The position numbers were made by a program, and so were the translations under genes. 64,000 nt of DNA from Aquitalea aquatica (GTDB lineage Bacteria > Pseudomonadota > Gammaproteobacteria > Burkholderiales > Chromobacteriaceae): NCBI RefSeq assembly GCF_013911085.1, contig NZ_JACERN010000022.1:248001-312000 (forward strand), given 5' to 3'. The first letter of the stretch is position 1. Every line of letters starts with the position of its first letter. Below are positions 16,350 to 31,453 of the stretch, one piece after another. A model generated the notes under the pieces. It had not been told where the DNA came from. It ran no database searches and saw nothing but the letters and a program-made list of their open reading frames with translations.

Positions 16350-18605
16350 TTATTTGACGCAGTCCACGCAGTAGACCTTGCGGCCTTCCACTTCGGTAGC
16401 CACCAGACCGTGCACGTCGGTTTCGAAGCCCGGCAGTTCACGGTTGAAAGCTTGGGCAAAGCGCAGGTAGTCAACAATGGTCTTGTTGAAACGCTCGCCC
16501 GGAATCAGCAGCGGAATGCCAGGCGGATACGGGGTCAGCAGCACGGCGGTGACGCGGCCTTCCAGTTGGTCTACCGGCACGCGTTCGATCTCGCGGTGGG
16601 CCATCTTGGCGAAAGCATCGGACGGACGCATGGCCGGCTCCATCTCGGACAGATAGATCTCGGTGGTCAGGCGGGCGATGTCGTGCTTGGTGTACAGCGC
16701 ATGGATGCGCTGGCACAGGTCCTGCAGACCCACGCGTTCGTACTGCGGGTAGCGGGCGACAAAGTCCGGCATGGCGCGCCACAGCGGCTGGTTCTTGTCG
16801 AAATCGTCCTTGAACTGCTGCAGCAGCGAAATCAGCGTGTTCCAGCGGCCCTTGGTGATGCCGATGGTGAACATGATGAAGAAGCTGTACAGGCCGGTTT
16901 TTTCCACTACCACGCCGTGTTCGGTCAGGTATTTGGTGACGATGGCGGCCGGAATGCCCATCTCTTCGAAGCTGCCGTCCACATCCAGGCCCGGCGTCAG
17001 CACGGTGGCCTTGATCGGGTCCAGCAGGTTGAAGCCTTCTTCGATGCCGGCAAAACCATGCCAGTGCGCGCCGGGTTTCAGTTCCCAGTCCACCGGGTCG
17101 CAGATGCCGTCGTCAGACAGCTCGTCCGGGCCCCACACGCTGAACCACCAGTCGTTGCCGTATTCCACGTCCACCTTGCGCATGGCGCGGCGGAAATCCA
17201 GCGCTTCCACCAGCGATTCTTCCACCAGTGCCTGGCCGCCCGGCTGCTCCATCATGGCGGCAGCCACATCGCAGCTGGCAATAATCGAGTATTGCGGGCT
17301 GGTGGAGGTGTGCATCAGATAAGCCTCGTTGAACCAGGCGGTATCCAGCTGACGGTTTTGCGGGTCCTGCACCAGGATCTGCGAAGCCTGGCTGATGCCG
17401 GCCAGCAGCTTGTGGGTGGACTGGGTGGAGAAGATCAGGCTGTCCTTGCAACGCGGACGGCCTTCGCCAATGGCGTGGAAATCGCCATAGAAGTCGTGGA
17501 AGCTGGCATGCGGCAGCCAGGCTTCGTCAAAGTGCAGGGTGTCCACTTCGCCATCCAGAATGCCCTTGATCTCTTCCACGTTGTACAGGATGCCATCGTA
17601 GGTGGACTGGGTGATGGTAAGGATGCGCGGCTTGAGTTTGGGGTTCTTTTCCAGCGCTTCGCGGGCAAAGGGGTTGGCCAGAATCTTCTTCTTGATGTTT
17701 TCCAGCTGGAATTCCGACTTGGGAATCGGGCCGATGATGCCGTAGTGGTTGCGCGTGGGCATCAGGAATACCGGAATGGCACCGGTCATCATGATGGCGT
17801 GCAGGTTGGACTTGTGGCAGTTGCGGTCCACCAGCACGATGTCGCCGGCGGCCACGCAGCTATGCCAGACGATCTTGTTGGAGGTCGAGGTGCCGTTGGT
17901 GACAAAGAACAGGTGATCGGCATTGAAGATGCGTGCGGCATTGCGTTCCGAGGCAGCAATCGGGCCGGTGTGGTCCAGCAGCTGGCCCAGCTCATCCACC
18001 GCATTGCACACGTCGGCGCGCAGCATGTTTTCGCCAAAGAACTGGTGGAACATCTGGCCCACCGGGCTCTTCAGGAAGGCCACGCCACCGGAGTGGCCGG
18101 GGCAGTGCCAGGAATAGGAGCCATCGTGGGCGTAGTCCACCAGCGCGCGGAAAAACGGCGGGGCCAGGCTGTCCAGATAGCTCTTGGATTCGCGGATGAT
18201 GTGGCGCGCCACGAATTCCGGCGTGTCTTCGTGCATATGGATGAAGCCATGCAGCTCGCGCAGGATGTCGTTGGGAATATGGCGCGCGGTACGGGTTTCG
18301 CCATACAGGTACACCGGAATGTCCGGGTTGCGGCGGCGGATTTCTGCTACGAAGCTGTACAGCTGTCCCAGGGCGTTTTCCGAGGCGTCGTCGGTCTGGA
18401 ATTCTTCGTCGTCGATGGACAGGATGAAACCGGCTGCCCGGCTTTGCTGTTGGGCAAAGGAGGTGAGGTCACCATAGCTGGTGTAACCGATCACGCTCAT
18501 GCCTTCGGCCTCCATGGCTGCTGCCAGTTCGCGGATGCCGGAGCCGCTGGTGTTTTCCGAGCGGAAGTCCTCGTCGATGATGACGATGGGAAAGTGAAAA
18601 CGCAT
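16350..18605 (-). CDS. Orn/Lys/Arg decarboxylase class I (LdcA-like, PLP-dependent)
   Basis: A 751-residue fold-type-I decarboxylase. An N-terminal receiver-like (wing) domain (about 1-125) precedes the PLP domain, which contains SWHCPGHSGGVAF, NGTSTSNKIVWHS, VDRNCHKSNLHA, LHFDEAWLPHASFHDFYGD and the PLP lysine in FSTQSTHKLLAGISQAS. The C-terminal domain carries PYPPGIPLLIPGERF. By recalled similarity it is closer to the pseudomonad lysine decarboxylase LdcA than to enterobacterial AdiA or SpeC, but substrate (Lys, Arg or Orn) cannot be fixed. It would produce cadaverine, agmatine or putrescine, consuming protons. The ATG at 18605 with AAGGACT upstream is preferred over a TTG 21 bases earlier. 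A long structured leader region lies upstream. Confidence 0.87.
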   Translation of the reverse strand: MRFHFPIVIIDEDFRSENTSGSGIRELAAAMEAEGMSVIGYTSYGDLTSFAQQQSRAAGFILSIDDEEFQTDDASENALGQLYSFVAEIRRRNPDIPVYLYGETRTARHIPNDILRELHGFIHMHEDTPEFVARHIIRESKSYLDSLAPPFFRALVDYAHDGSYSWHCPGHSGGVAFLKSPVGQMFHQFFGENMLRADVCNAVDELGQLLDHTGPIAASERNAARIFNADHLFFVTNGTSTSNKIVWHSCVAAGDIVLVDRNCHKSNLHAIMMTGAIPVFLMPTRNHYGIIGPIPKSEFQLENIKKKILANPFAREALEKNPKLKPRILTITQSTYDGILYNVEEIKGILDGEVDTLHFDEAWLPHASFHDFYGDFHAIGEGRPRCKDSLIFSTQSTHKLLAGISQASQILVQDPQNRQLDTAWFNEAYLMHTSTSPQYSIIASCDVAAAMMEQPGGQALVEESLVEALDFRRAMRKVDVEYGNDWWFSVWGPDELSDDGICDPVDWELKPGAHWHGFAGIEEGFNLLDPIKATVLTPGLDVDGSFEEMGIPAAIVTKYLTEHGVVVEKTGLYSFFIMFTIGITKGRWNTLISLLQQFKDDFDKNQPLWRAMPDFVARYPQYERVGLQDLCQRIHALYTKHDIARLTTEIYLSEMEPAMRPSDAFAKMAHREIERVPVDQLEGRVTAVLLTPYPPGIPLLIPGERFNKTIVDYLRFAQAFNRELPGFETDVHGLVATEVEGRKVYCVDCVK

Positions 18606-18791
18606 ACCTGAGTCCTTGTCGGTCAAAACTCGGACACCACAGCCGGGGATGGCCGTTCAGGAAGGCAGCCTTTGCTAGGGCAAAGACAATACCGTGCACC
18701 TGTAACGCCTGTCGGCCCGCAGCTTGCTGCAGTGTCACTCGGTGCGCGTTGGGGCGCAGTCGCCGGGTTGGCGAGGCTGGCCTTGAGGCGC

Positions 18792-18944
18792 GTAAAAACG
18801 GGGCGCTTTGCGCCGCGGTGCGCACGGAAGTCCGGGGTGAGTCCTGCAGGCTGACGTGGAGTGGCCGCAGATCCCCGGCTTCCTTAGGGAGCACGTTTAG
18901 CGTGCGTCCTTCACGTCGGCCGGCTTGGAGAACATCCCAAGAAA
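18792..18944 (-). ncRNA. Structured RNA (small RNA or riboswitch-like leader) upstream of the decarboxylase
   Basis: The 493-bp gap before the decarboxylase holds a compact set of helices. AAG.CCGGGG (18828-18837) pairs with CCCCGGCTT (18873-18881). GCTGACGTG (18850-18858) pairs with CACGTCGGC (18912-18920). Hairpins occur at 18891-18905 (GCACG/CGTGC) and 18924-18941 (CTTGG/CCAAG). The first two helices cross, so they form a pseudoknot or exclude one another. A minus-strand TACAAT (18951-18956) could be a -10 box, and a GGCGC-AAA-GCGCC hairpin with a T-run at 18794-18815 could end the transcript, giving about 150 nt. Six GGA triplets on the minus strand also allow a CsrA-binding RNA. I did not recognise a known family. 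Confidence 0.4.
18794..18815 (-). terminator. Possible terminator or attenuator upstream of the decarboxylase
   Basis: On the minus strand GGCGC-AAA-GCGCC is followed by CCGTTTTTA. It lies about 190 bases before the decarboxylase start and after a block of mutually exclusive helices, as in attenuators or at the end of a separate small RNA. Confidence 0.45.
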
Positions 18945-19026
18945 GCGCGCATTGTAGACCTTTTACCGCCCTTGTGTTGCAAGGCAATATCAGAGGGTGA
19001 AAATATTCTGCAGGTTTGATCAAATA

Positions 19027-19065
19027 TTCAGCGCAAAGCCTTGCCGGACAAGGCTTTGCGCTGAA
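19027..19065 (-). terminator. Terminator of the phospholipase D/cardiolipin synthase gene
   Basis: A perfect 17-bp stem (TTCAGCGCAAAGCCTTG and its complement) with a 5-base loop lies 34 bases beyond the stop of the gene at 19099. On the minus strand it is followed by TATTTG. Confidence 0.85.
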
Positions 19066-19098
19066 TTTTCAGCAGTTAAAGGTTTGTTTTAAGGCACA

Positions 19099-20616
19099 TT
19101 AGCCAGCCGGCGGGGCTGGTGGTTTGAGATTATTTTTTGTCGCGGCCAACTGTTGTTTTTTTTCATTGCGGCGGCGGTACAGCCCCAACGCCTTCAGCAC
19201 AATGGCGCCACCGCTGACTAGGAGCAGGAAGGCCAGCGGCCCGGCCACCAGCCAGGGAAATAGCACTACCAGCAGCGCCAGCGCCAGCAAGGCGAGGCCA
19301 ATGGTCAGAAAAGCAGCGGCCTCGCTGGTATCAATGCTGCGGGTACCGCGCACTACCGCACCCAGCGCATCACCAATCCGCGCCGCCTGGCGTGCGGCGG
19401 CACTGGCACTGCTGCGGGCAGCATGACTGGCTGCCGGAAACAGGAAGGAGGGCGACTGGCGCTGGCGTGGGTGGGTGAGGACCGGTGTACGCTTGTGGCC
19501 GCTGAGTACCACTTCGGTTGACTGCTGCAGATCCTGCAGAAAGCGCGCGGCCAGTTCGCCGGCTACCGTTTCGTCTTCGATGGCGACGTCGATTTCCCGG
19601 TTGGCCAGCCAACTGGAGATATTCAGATTGGTGGAGCCGATACGGGCCCAGCGGCTATCCGCCACTGCCGTCTTGGCGTGAATCATCGAGCCGTTCCACT
19701 CGAATACCCGCACGCCGGATTCCAGCAGCGGCCGGTACATGGTGCGCGAGACAGTGGCGATCCAGCGGATGTCACTGGAGCGTGGCACCAGAAGGCGTAC
19801 ATCCACGCCATCCAGTGCTGCCTGCTTGAGTGCCGACAGATAAGTACTGGTGCCCATGAAGTAGGCATCAGTCAGCCACAGCGTACGGCGGGCAAAGCTG
19901 GCAATCAGCATGTCCAGCCGCATCATGTGGGCGGTGGACGGGGTGGTGGCAATCAGCCGGGCGGCAATCGTACCGGCCTCTGGCTGCGGGCCGGGTGGCT
20001 GTTGCCAGGTGTCGGCCAACGCCGTGCCGCAGCTGGCCCAGCTGTCGGCAAACGCGGCCAGCGCCTCGGCCACCAGCGGGCCGCGCAGGGCCAGCCCGGT
20101 ATCGCGCCAGGGAGCGATGCCCGCATCTGGCTGGCCTTCCCAGCTGGAGCTGATGCACAGCCCGGAAATAAAAGCTGTCTGGCGATCTACCACGATCAGC
20201 TTGCGATGATTGCGCCCCAGCAGGGTCAGCCCGCCGGTGAGCGTGGGGGGATTATAGGCGCGGACTTCGGCACCGGCAGCGAGCAGTGGCCGGAAAAATC
20301 CGCCCAGGCTGGGTTTCCAGCAGCCCATCCAGTCATAGAGCAGACATACCTTGATGCCTGCCGCAGCCTTGTCCATCAGCAGCTGGCGTATCTCGCGACC
20401 AAAGTGGTCGTTGGCCACGATGTACATTTCAATGAATACCGAATCTTCCGCAGCGGCAATCGCCTGTTTCCAGGCCGGAAAGTTATCGCTGCTGTCATAC
20501 AGCAGCTGCACACTATTGCCGGCAATCAGTGGCGCACCAGCCGAACGTGCGAAGGCTTGGTCGGCCAGCTTGCGGACGAAATCCTGTGTTGCCGGTGTAG
20601 TGGCATCGCTACGCAT
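19099..20616 (-). CDS. Phospholipase D-like protein / cardiolipin synthase family
   Basis: A 505-residue protein with two HKD phosphodiesterase motifs, H137-K139-D144 in NHRKLIVVD and H313-K315-D320 in IHAKTAVAD, the second followed by GSTNLN. This arrangement is that of bacterial cardiolipin synthases and other PLD-family phosphatidyltransferases. Unlike ClsA it has no N-terminal membrane segments. Instead a C-terminal hydrophobic pair (about residues 440-480, ALLALALLVVLFPWLVAGPLAFLLLV) follows a low-complexity Ala/Ser stretch, and the tail is basic and Pro-rich. It probably joins or cleaves phospholipids at the inner membrane. The start at 20616 has GAGGCGAT upstream. It is monocistronic. 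Confidence 0.8.
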   Translation of the reverse strand: MRSDATTPATQDFVRKLADQAFARSAGAPLIAGNSVQLLYDSSDNFPAWKQAIAAAEDSVFIEMYIVANDHFGREIRQLLMDKAAAGIKVCLLYDWMGCWKPSLGGFFRPLLAAGAEVRAYNPPTLTGGLTLLGRNHRKLIVVDRQTAFISGLCISSSWEGQPDAGIAPWRDTGLALRGPLVAEALAAFADSWASCGTALADTWQQPPGPQPEAGTIAARLIATTPSTAHMMRLDMLIASFARRTLWLTDAYFMGTSTYLSALKQAALDGVDVRLLVPRSSDIRWIATVSRTMYRPLLESGVRVFEWNGSMIHAKTAVADSRWARIGSTNLNISSWLANREIDVAIEDETVAGELAARFLQDLQQSTEVVLSGHKRTPVLTHPRQRQSPSFLFPAASHAARSSASAAARQAARIGDALGAVVRGTRSIDTSEAAAFLTIGLALLALALLVVLFPWLVAGPLAFLLLVSGGAIVLKALGLYRRRNEKKQQLAATKNNLKPPAPPAG

Positions 20617-20808
20617 ATCGCCTCGTGAATGTTGTCAGACAATATTCAAAACAAGCTATTTTTTCTGGTTTTGGATAAAGGCTGCGCACGACAAGGAAAG
20701 TCGTAAATATGAATATGGGCGTCACAAAAATGGAAGAAAAATATGCCAGTTTTGCGGGTTTTCCCTGATTTTTTTTCAGAAAATTTCTATCAAGCCATTG
20801 AATTAAAA

Positions 20809-20843
20809 CAGTTATTGCGTTGCGGAAAACACGGCAATAACTG
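20809..20843. promoter_or_regulatory. Inverted repeat abutting the gltB promoter (putative operator)
   Basis: Perfect 10-bp arms CAGTTATTGC (20809-20818) and GCAATAACTG (20834-20843) are separated by 15 bases and end one base before the candidate -35 box of gltB. Position and symmetry suggest an activator or repressor site for the glutamate synthase operon; the regulator is unknown. Confidence 0.55.
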
Positions 20844-20844
20844 G

Positions 20845-20874
20845 TTGCAAGGTCAAGCAAGTTGCCCTTAGAAT
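20845..20874 (+). promoter_or_regulatory. Candidate sigma-70 promoter of gltBD
   Basis: TTGCAA (20845-20850) and TAGAAT (20869-20874) are separated by 18 bases, 39 bases before the gltB start codon. The upstream 200 bases are AT-rich and contain the inverted repeat; I see no gene there. Confidence 0.55.
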
Positions 20875-20912
20875 CAATTCATTCGATTCACAATTATAAG
20901 CAGGACAAAGCA

Positions 20913-26865
<5,953 letters not shown>

Positions 26866-26889
26866 AACCTTAAGCAAGTGGCTAATTGA

Positions 26890-26925
26890 AAATAAGCCCG
26901 CCTGATGGCGGGCTTATTTGTTTTT
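26890..26925 (+). terminator. Terminator of gltBD
   Basis: Arms AAATAAGCCCGCC and GGCGGGCTTATTT form a perfect 13-bp stem with a TGAT loop, followed by GTTTTT. It marks the right end of the GC-rich block; AT-rich DNA begins immediately after. Confidence 0.93.
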
Positions 26926-26953
26926 ATGAAAAAAATAAGCGGATATTGCAAAA

Positions 26954-28009
26954 TTAACTATTTCGAATTCTGGTAATTAGTTGCGTGGTGCTACGATCAT
27001 GTTCAAAGGCTATCGTTGTGACAATACCGCCATTCTGCTTTACAAAATCGGCGCCAGCAATCTGATCAAGTTGATAGTCTCCGCCTTTGACAAGTACATC
27101 TGGCTTGATTGTGGAGATCAATTGCGCAGGCGTATCCTCATTAAAAATGGTAACAAAATCAACACATTCCAGCGCGGCTATCAAAGCTGCTCGGTCATTC
27201 TCGCTATTGATAGGGCGGTCACTCCCTTTGCCCAGACGACGGACCGAAGCATCACTGTTAATACCAACAACAAGATAAGCACCTAGCTTTTTTGCTTGCT
27301 GCAAGATGTGAACATGCCCTCGGTGCAGAATATCAAAAACACCATTGGTGAATACAATAGGCATAAGGCCAGCAGTCAGTGTCGCCAAACTAGCATGATC
27401 AAATTGGATTTTTTCAGGTTTCTGGAATTGCTGTTCAGTAAAGTGCAAGTCTATGTATTTGCACAAACTATGGATTGAGAACAGGTGCATTTCCTGGATA
27501 CGTGCGGTTTCATTCGATGGGACACGAATTTCCACATCTTGCTTGCCAAGCATTTTAGCAATCTTACCACCATCCTTCCCCGTGAAGGCAATCACACGCA
27601 GATTACGATGATGAGCCGCTTCAATAGCGCGCATGACATTGATTGAATTGCCTGAAGTGCTAAATGCCAATAATATATCCCCAGATTGTCCCAAAGCCTC
27701 CACTTGACGGGAAAACAGCACCTCATAACCATAGTCATTCGCAATGGCAGTCACTACCGAACTGTCAGGAACTAGAGAAATAGCTGGTAATGCCATTCTT
27801 TCAGTTTCAAAGCGATTGACCAGCTCGGAAGCAATATGTTGTGCATCACCAGCAGAACCACCATTGCCGCAGCTTAATACCTTTCTTCCCATGGAGAGTG
27901 CTCCCCTTAGTACCATTGCGGCATGTTGTAAAGGAACACTCAACTGATTCGAAACTTCTTCACCAAGCTTGATCCATTTATTCAAATCTTGTTCAATAAT
28001 GATGTTCAT
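26954..28009 (-). CDS. Fused GmhA-HldC: sedoheptulose-7-phosphate isomerase and heptose-1-phosphate adenylyltransferase
   Basis: One uninterrupted 351-residue frame contains two enzymes of ADP-heptose synthesis. Residues 1-190 are a GmhA SIS domain: [21 protein letters not shown] with Glu62, [14 protein letters not shown] and [11 protein letters not shown] with His180, matching the catalytic Glu and His of E. coli GmhA. Residues 215-351 match the C-terminal half of E. coli Hld[14 protein letters not shown] with the HxGH nucleotide motif at 229-232, [24 protein letters not shown] and [10 protein letters not shown]. The linker is about 25 residues. E. coli fuses this second domain to the kinase instead. 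The start overlaps the hldD stop as TAATG. It ends the heptose operon. Confidence 0.9.
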   Translation of the reverse strand: MNIIIEQDLNKWIKLGEEVSNQLSVPLQHAAMVLRGALSMGRKVLSCGNGGSAGDAQHIASELVNRFETERMALPAISLVPDSSVVTAIANDYGYEVLFSRQVEALGQSGDILLAFSTSGNSINVMRAIEAAHHRNLRVIAFTGKDGGKIAKMLGKQDVEIRVPSNETARIQEMHLFSIHSLCKYIDLHFTEQQFQKPEKIQFDHASLATLTAGLMPIVFTNGVFDILHRGHVHILQQAKKLGAYLVVGINSDASVRRLGKGSDRPINSENDRAALIAALECVDFVTIFNEDTPAQLISTIKPDVLVKGGDYQLDQIAGADFVKQNGGIVTTIAFEHDRSTTQLITRIRNS

Positions 28010-29007
28010 TACGAATTTACTTTCATCAGATGTCTAATATACTTGGCTACACCAGTTTGTACGGTATGAAATTGATAATCACAACCAATGGCACGTAGTT
28101 TTGATAGGTTTGCTTGCGTAAAATTTTGGTATTTCCCGACCAAAGACTCTGGGAAATCAATATATTGAATTAGGCCCGATTTCACGCAACTGGCAAGATC
28201 TAAAGGAGCCTCACCAACAATGTTACGGAACGTATTTACAACGGAAAGTGCAACATCATTAAATGGTTGCGCATAACCACTACCTAGATTGAAAATGCCA
28301 CTCTTTTCCGGGTGGTCATAAAACCATAAATTAACTGCTACAACATCATCAATATAAATGAAATCGCGTGTATGCTCGCCATCGCCACAATCAAGGTAGG
28401 CACCAAAAAGTTTTACAGTTTTGTCTTCTTTTAATTGATTGTAATTGTGGAAGGCAACTGATGCCATACGGCCCTTATGCTGTTCATTAGGTCCGTAAAC
28501 ATTGAAATAACGAAATCCGACAATTTGAGATTTAACATTAGCTACTTGTCTTACTACTTGATCCATCAAAAGCTTTGAGTAGCCATAGACATTTAAAGGA
28601 TGCTCATTGTCTGGGTGCTCGATAAATGTTTGGCCCTTGCCGTAAGTAGCGGCACTCGATGCATATAAAAGGCGAGTGCCATTTTTTTGGCAAGCTCCAA
28701 GCAAGTCACGACTGCAGCGATAGTTGACGTCCATCATGAATGCACCATCATGCTCCATGGAATCGGAACAAGCACCCTCATGAAAAATAGCTTCAACGTT
28801 ACCAAAGTATCCATCAGCAAATCGCTGGTAGAATTCTCTACGATCGAAGTAATCAGATATTTTTAAATCAACAAGATTGCAAAATTTATTACCTTGTTGC
28901 AGATCATCTACAACAATAACATCAGTAATTCCACGAGCGTTTAATCCGCGTACAATATTACTGCCAATAAAGCCTGCCCCACCCGTTACAATGACACGCT
29001 CAGGCAT
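28009..29007 (-). CDS. hldD: ADP-L-glycero-D-manno-heptose-6-epimerase
   Basis: A 332-residue short-chain-dehydrogenase-type epimerase. The dinucleotide fold starts at [15 protein letters not shown], the catalytic YGYSK (YxxxK) lies near residue 140, and [23 protein letters not shown] and the late FLD-like tail match HldD/RfaD. It inverts C6 of ADP-D-glycero-manno-heptose to give the ADP-L-form used in the LPS inner core. It overlaps hldA by eight bases upstream and shares one base with the fused gmhA-hldC gene downstream, so all three are translated from one transcript. Codon use is more AT-rich than in the flanking housekeeping genes. Confidence 0.94.
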   Translation of the reverse strand: MPERVIVTGGAGFIGSNIVRGLNARGITDVIVVDDLQQGNKFCNLVDLKISDYFDRREFYQRFADGYFGNVEAIFHEGACSDSMEHDGAFMMDVNYRCSRDLLGACQKNGTRLLYASSAATYGKGQTFIEHPDNEHPLNVYGYSKLLMDQVVRQVANVKSQIVGFRYFNVYGPNEQHKGRMASVAFHNYNQLKEDKTVKLFGAYLDCGDGEHTRDFIYIDDVVAVNLWFYDHPEKSGIFNLGSGYAQPFNDVALSVVNTFRNIVGEAPLDLASCVKSGLIQYIDFPESLVGKYQNFTQANLSKLRAIGCDYQFHTVQTGVAKYIRHLMKVNS

Positions 29008-29920
29008 GGCTCATTAGCTCCTCGATAGTGATGGGTGACGTTCCCATTTTGCCAACTACGATGCCAGCTGCACGATTAGCCAGGTGAGCTGCCTCTTCAA
29101 ACCCCATTCCGGACGCAATACCAGCAGCCAGCGTGGCAATGACCGTATCTCCAGCACCAGAAACATCAAATACTTCACGGGCTTGAGTGGGTATATGGAT
29201 ATGTTGCGAGCCAAGGAACAGGCTCATTCCTTCTTCAGATCGTGTAACTAGTAAGGCTTGTAGTTGCAGATCATCTCTTAGTTTAAAGGCACGCTGAACA
29301 AAATCGGCCATATCGCGTGGGCGGCCTGCAACGGCAGCAAACTCCTCCCGGTTTGGGGTAATAATAGTTGCCCCACGGTAGGGGGAGTAATCAGTACCTT
29401 TTGGGTCGATCAGCACTGGTTTTCCTGCCGATCTTGCCAGCTGAATCATTTGCTGGATATGGACTAAGCCCCCCTTGCCATAGTCTGAAAAAATCACGGC
29501 ATCCTGGGAATGGATACGACTTTCAAACATATCCACCAATGGCAACAGGGTTTCATGGTCGGGTATTTCTTCAAAATCCAGGCGCACCACCTGCTGATGT
29601 CGAGCAAGAACTCTCAGTTTGACAATTGTTTGCAAAGCGGGGTCGGTAAGAAATGCACAGCTGACTTTGTTTTCTTGCAGCTGCGACTCCAGTGCACGCC
29701 CATCGCTATCATCACCACGAGCAGATAGTAGCGTGGTGGCTACATCCAGATTTGCAACATTCATGGCAACATTGGCCGCACCACCAGGTACATCTCGTGA
29801 TTTTTGGATATGCACTACAGGCACGGGAGCTTCTGGAGAAATACGGTGGCTATCACCACTCCAGTAGCGGTCAATCATCACATCACCGGTCACCATAATG
29901 GTTGAATTTTTAAGATTCAT
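29000..29920 (-). CDS. hldA: D-glycero-beta-D-manno-heptose-7-phosphate kinase (stand-alone)
   Basis: A 306-residue PfkB-family kinase that phosphorylates heptose 7-phosphate at C1. The N-terminal [29 protein letters not shown] matches the kinase half of Hld[12 protein letters not shown] binds the sugar, and [20 protein letters not shown] holds the catalytic Asp and anion hole. It ends after the kinase domain, with no adenylyltransferase; that activity is fused to GmhA two genes downstream. ATG 29920 with CAGGTG upstream is chosen over an in-frame TTG at 29935. It is the first gene of the heptose operon. The phosphatase GmhB needed between kinase and adenylyltransferase is not in the window. 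Confidence 0.93.
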   Translation of the reverse strand: MNLKNSTIMVTGDVMIDRYWSGDSHRISPEAPVPVVHIQKSRDVPGGAANVAMNVANLDVATTLLSARGDDSDGRALESQLQENKVSCAFLTDPALQTIVKLRVLARHQQVVRLDFEEIPDHETLLPLVDMFESRIHSQDAVIFSDYGKGGLVHIQQMIQLARSAGKPVLIDPKGTDYSPYRGATIITPNREEFAAVAGRPRDMADFVQRAFKLRDDLQLQALLVTRSEEGMSLFLGSQHIHIPTQAREVFDVSGAGDTVIATLAAGIASGMGFEEAAHLANRAAGIVVGKMGTSPITIEELMSHA

Positions 29921-30119
29921 TTTATGCACCTGCAAAAAAAGCTGGAAATTTTAATAAATACGAAACGAAAATTTGATGAAGGCAATCAAGTTAATGTCTA
30001 GCAGCCCATTATTTTCATGCACAAAATGAGCTGATATAACACAAAACAGTGTATCAGTTAGTTAAATGACTGTCATGCTGGGAGAGATACGTGATAGCAG
30101 ATTTCGGGTTGATGCTTGC

Positions 30120-30150
30120 TGGCTACCGGCTAAGCATATGCAGGTAGCCA
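30120..30150 (-). terminator. Possible hairpin after the flippase gene
   Basis: TGGCTACC (30120-30127) and GGTAGCCA (30143-30150) form an 8-bp stem immediately after the flippase stop. There is no clear T-run, so function is doubtful. The remaining 200 bases up to hldA are AT-rich and probably hold the promoter of the heptose operon. Confidence 0.35.
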
Positions 30151-30151
30151 T

Positions 30152-31417
30152 TCAAGATGCTTGTTGCTTTTTCTCCTTACTCGCCAGCCATAATGCAGCC
30201 AGTTTGAGCAGACAGAAATCCAGAACCATGCGGCAAGTCCAGCTGATGGCGGCACCAATAACGCCAAAATGAGCTATCAGCAGGTAAAGAAGCCATAGGT
30301 AGGGTAGTAGTTCTATGGCATTAATTGCTGCAGTAATATGAGAATGACCACGTGCTTGTATTTCGACATATGGCAAATGAGCCATGGAGCTAAAGATGAA
30401 GCCAATCAACAAAATCCGAAGTGCTTCAGTGCCAATCAATACATATTCCTCACCCATCCATATTTTCATGATAAAGCCAGACAATATGAAAATAGGAAGG
30501 GCAATTGCGAGGCAAAGACAGAATAATATGAAGTGATAATTTTCCCAAAGCGAGCTGGGTTGCTCTATTCGGTTATCAAAGCTTAACCTAGGGAAAAGTG
30601 CCTTGGCAATGGAAGCGGGAATAATCAGCAGTCGGGTAACCGCTTCAGAGGCCGAGCTATAGAACGCGACATTCTTTGCTCCCAGTGCATTAGATAGCAC
30701 AAAGCGGTCGATATATACCATGATGGGGCTGATAATATTGCTGATGGTCAGCCAACCACCGAAACTGAGCAACTCCTTGAGTGTGGCGTGGTCAAGCTTA
30801 AAGGAAATAGGTATGTGGCGCTTGCAAAACAGATAACTGATTAGAGCTGCAATGATTCGGGAAAAGAGAATACCTAGTATTGCATAATACAGGCCAGACC
30901 CGATGATCAGCATGAGAGCGGGCAGTAAGGCCATTACTACACCGGCTAAGGTTTTCTGGATGTTAAGTTCGGAAAATAACTCCATCCCTTCCAGATACGC
31001 GGTCCATACCTGAGTCAGCAAGAAAAATGGAATGGCGATACATAGCAGGCGTATGGCGCTGATGGTATTGTCCAGATGCTCTGGTGATATTTTCAGGAAA
31101 TGGCAAATTGTGGGAGTGGAAAAAAACAGTGCAGCCATCGCCACTAGACTGAGCAGTATGACAGCCATAGTCGAGGTGGCAATAATCAGGATCAATCCAT
31201 CCCGATTCTGTCGCGAGCGGCTGACCAAGCGAATGGCTGCTCTGGAAATACCCACATCAAACATACTGGCATAGCCGATAAATGCAAAGGCAATGGTAAA
31301 TATACCAAATGACTCAATGCCTAGCCGACGAGCTATGAAACCAATGCTTGGAATTGCAAACAAACTGGGGATTATAGAACCAGATAAATTCCAGAGACTG
31401 TTTTTGATTAAATTCAT
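30152..31417 (-). CDS. Polysaccharide flippase (Wzx/MATE-like, oligosaccharide transporter family)
   Basis: A 421-residue integral membrane protein with about 12 hydrophobic segments. The N-terminal SLWNLSGSIIPSLFAIPSIGFIARRLGIESFGIFTIAFAFIGYASMFDVGISRAAIRLVSR is characteristic of Wzx/RfbX-type flippases that move undecaprenyl-linked repeat units to the periplasmic face. The two possible starts are the ATG at 31417 and a TTG 12 bases upstream; ribosome sites are weak for both. It sits in an AT-rich block with acyl- and glycosyltransferases. No Wzy polymerase is visible beside it, while a separate ABC-2 exporter is encoded 4 kb upstream. Confidence 0.82.
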   Translation of the reverse strand: MNLIKNSLWNLSGSIIPSLFAIPSIGFIARRLGIESFGIFTIAFAFIGYASMFDVGISRAAIRLVSRSRQNRDGLILIIATSTMAVILLSLVAMAALFFSTPTICHFLKISPEHLDNTISAIRLLCIAIPFFLLTQVWTAYLEGMELFSELNIQKTLAGVVMALLPALMLIIGSGLYYAILGILFSRIIAALISYLFCKRHIPISFKLDHATLKELLSFGGWLTISNIISPIMVYIDRFVLSNALGAKNVAFYSSASEAVTRLLIIPASIAKALFPRLSFDNRIEQPSSLWENYHFILFCLCLAIALPIFILSGFIMKIWMGEEYVLIGTEALRILLIGFIFSSMAHLPYVEIQARGHSHITAAINAIELLPYLWLLYLLIAHFGVIGAAISWTCRMVLDFCLLKLAALWLASKEKKQQAS

Positions 31418-31453
31418 TTCAATACTCAAAAGGCAGCATGCTGTATTGCTATA

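Noticed and set aside
18792-18990. 6S RNA, RNase P RNA or SRP RNA as identity of the structured segment upstream of the decarboxylase
   Set aside because: GATGTTCTCCAAGC recalls 6S RNA, but the long-range 5'/3' closing helix and central bubble are not there; GGAAGTCCGGGG recalls RNase P, but the rest of its conserved core is missing; length and motifs do not fit SRP RNA.
30066-30272. 68-codon plus-strand frame at the end of the flippase gene
   Set aside because: It overlaps the flippase C-terminus, has no ribosome site and no recognisable domain.
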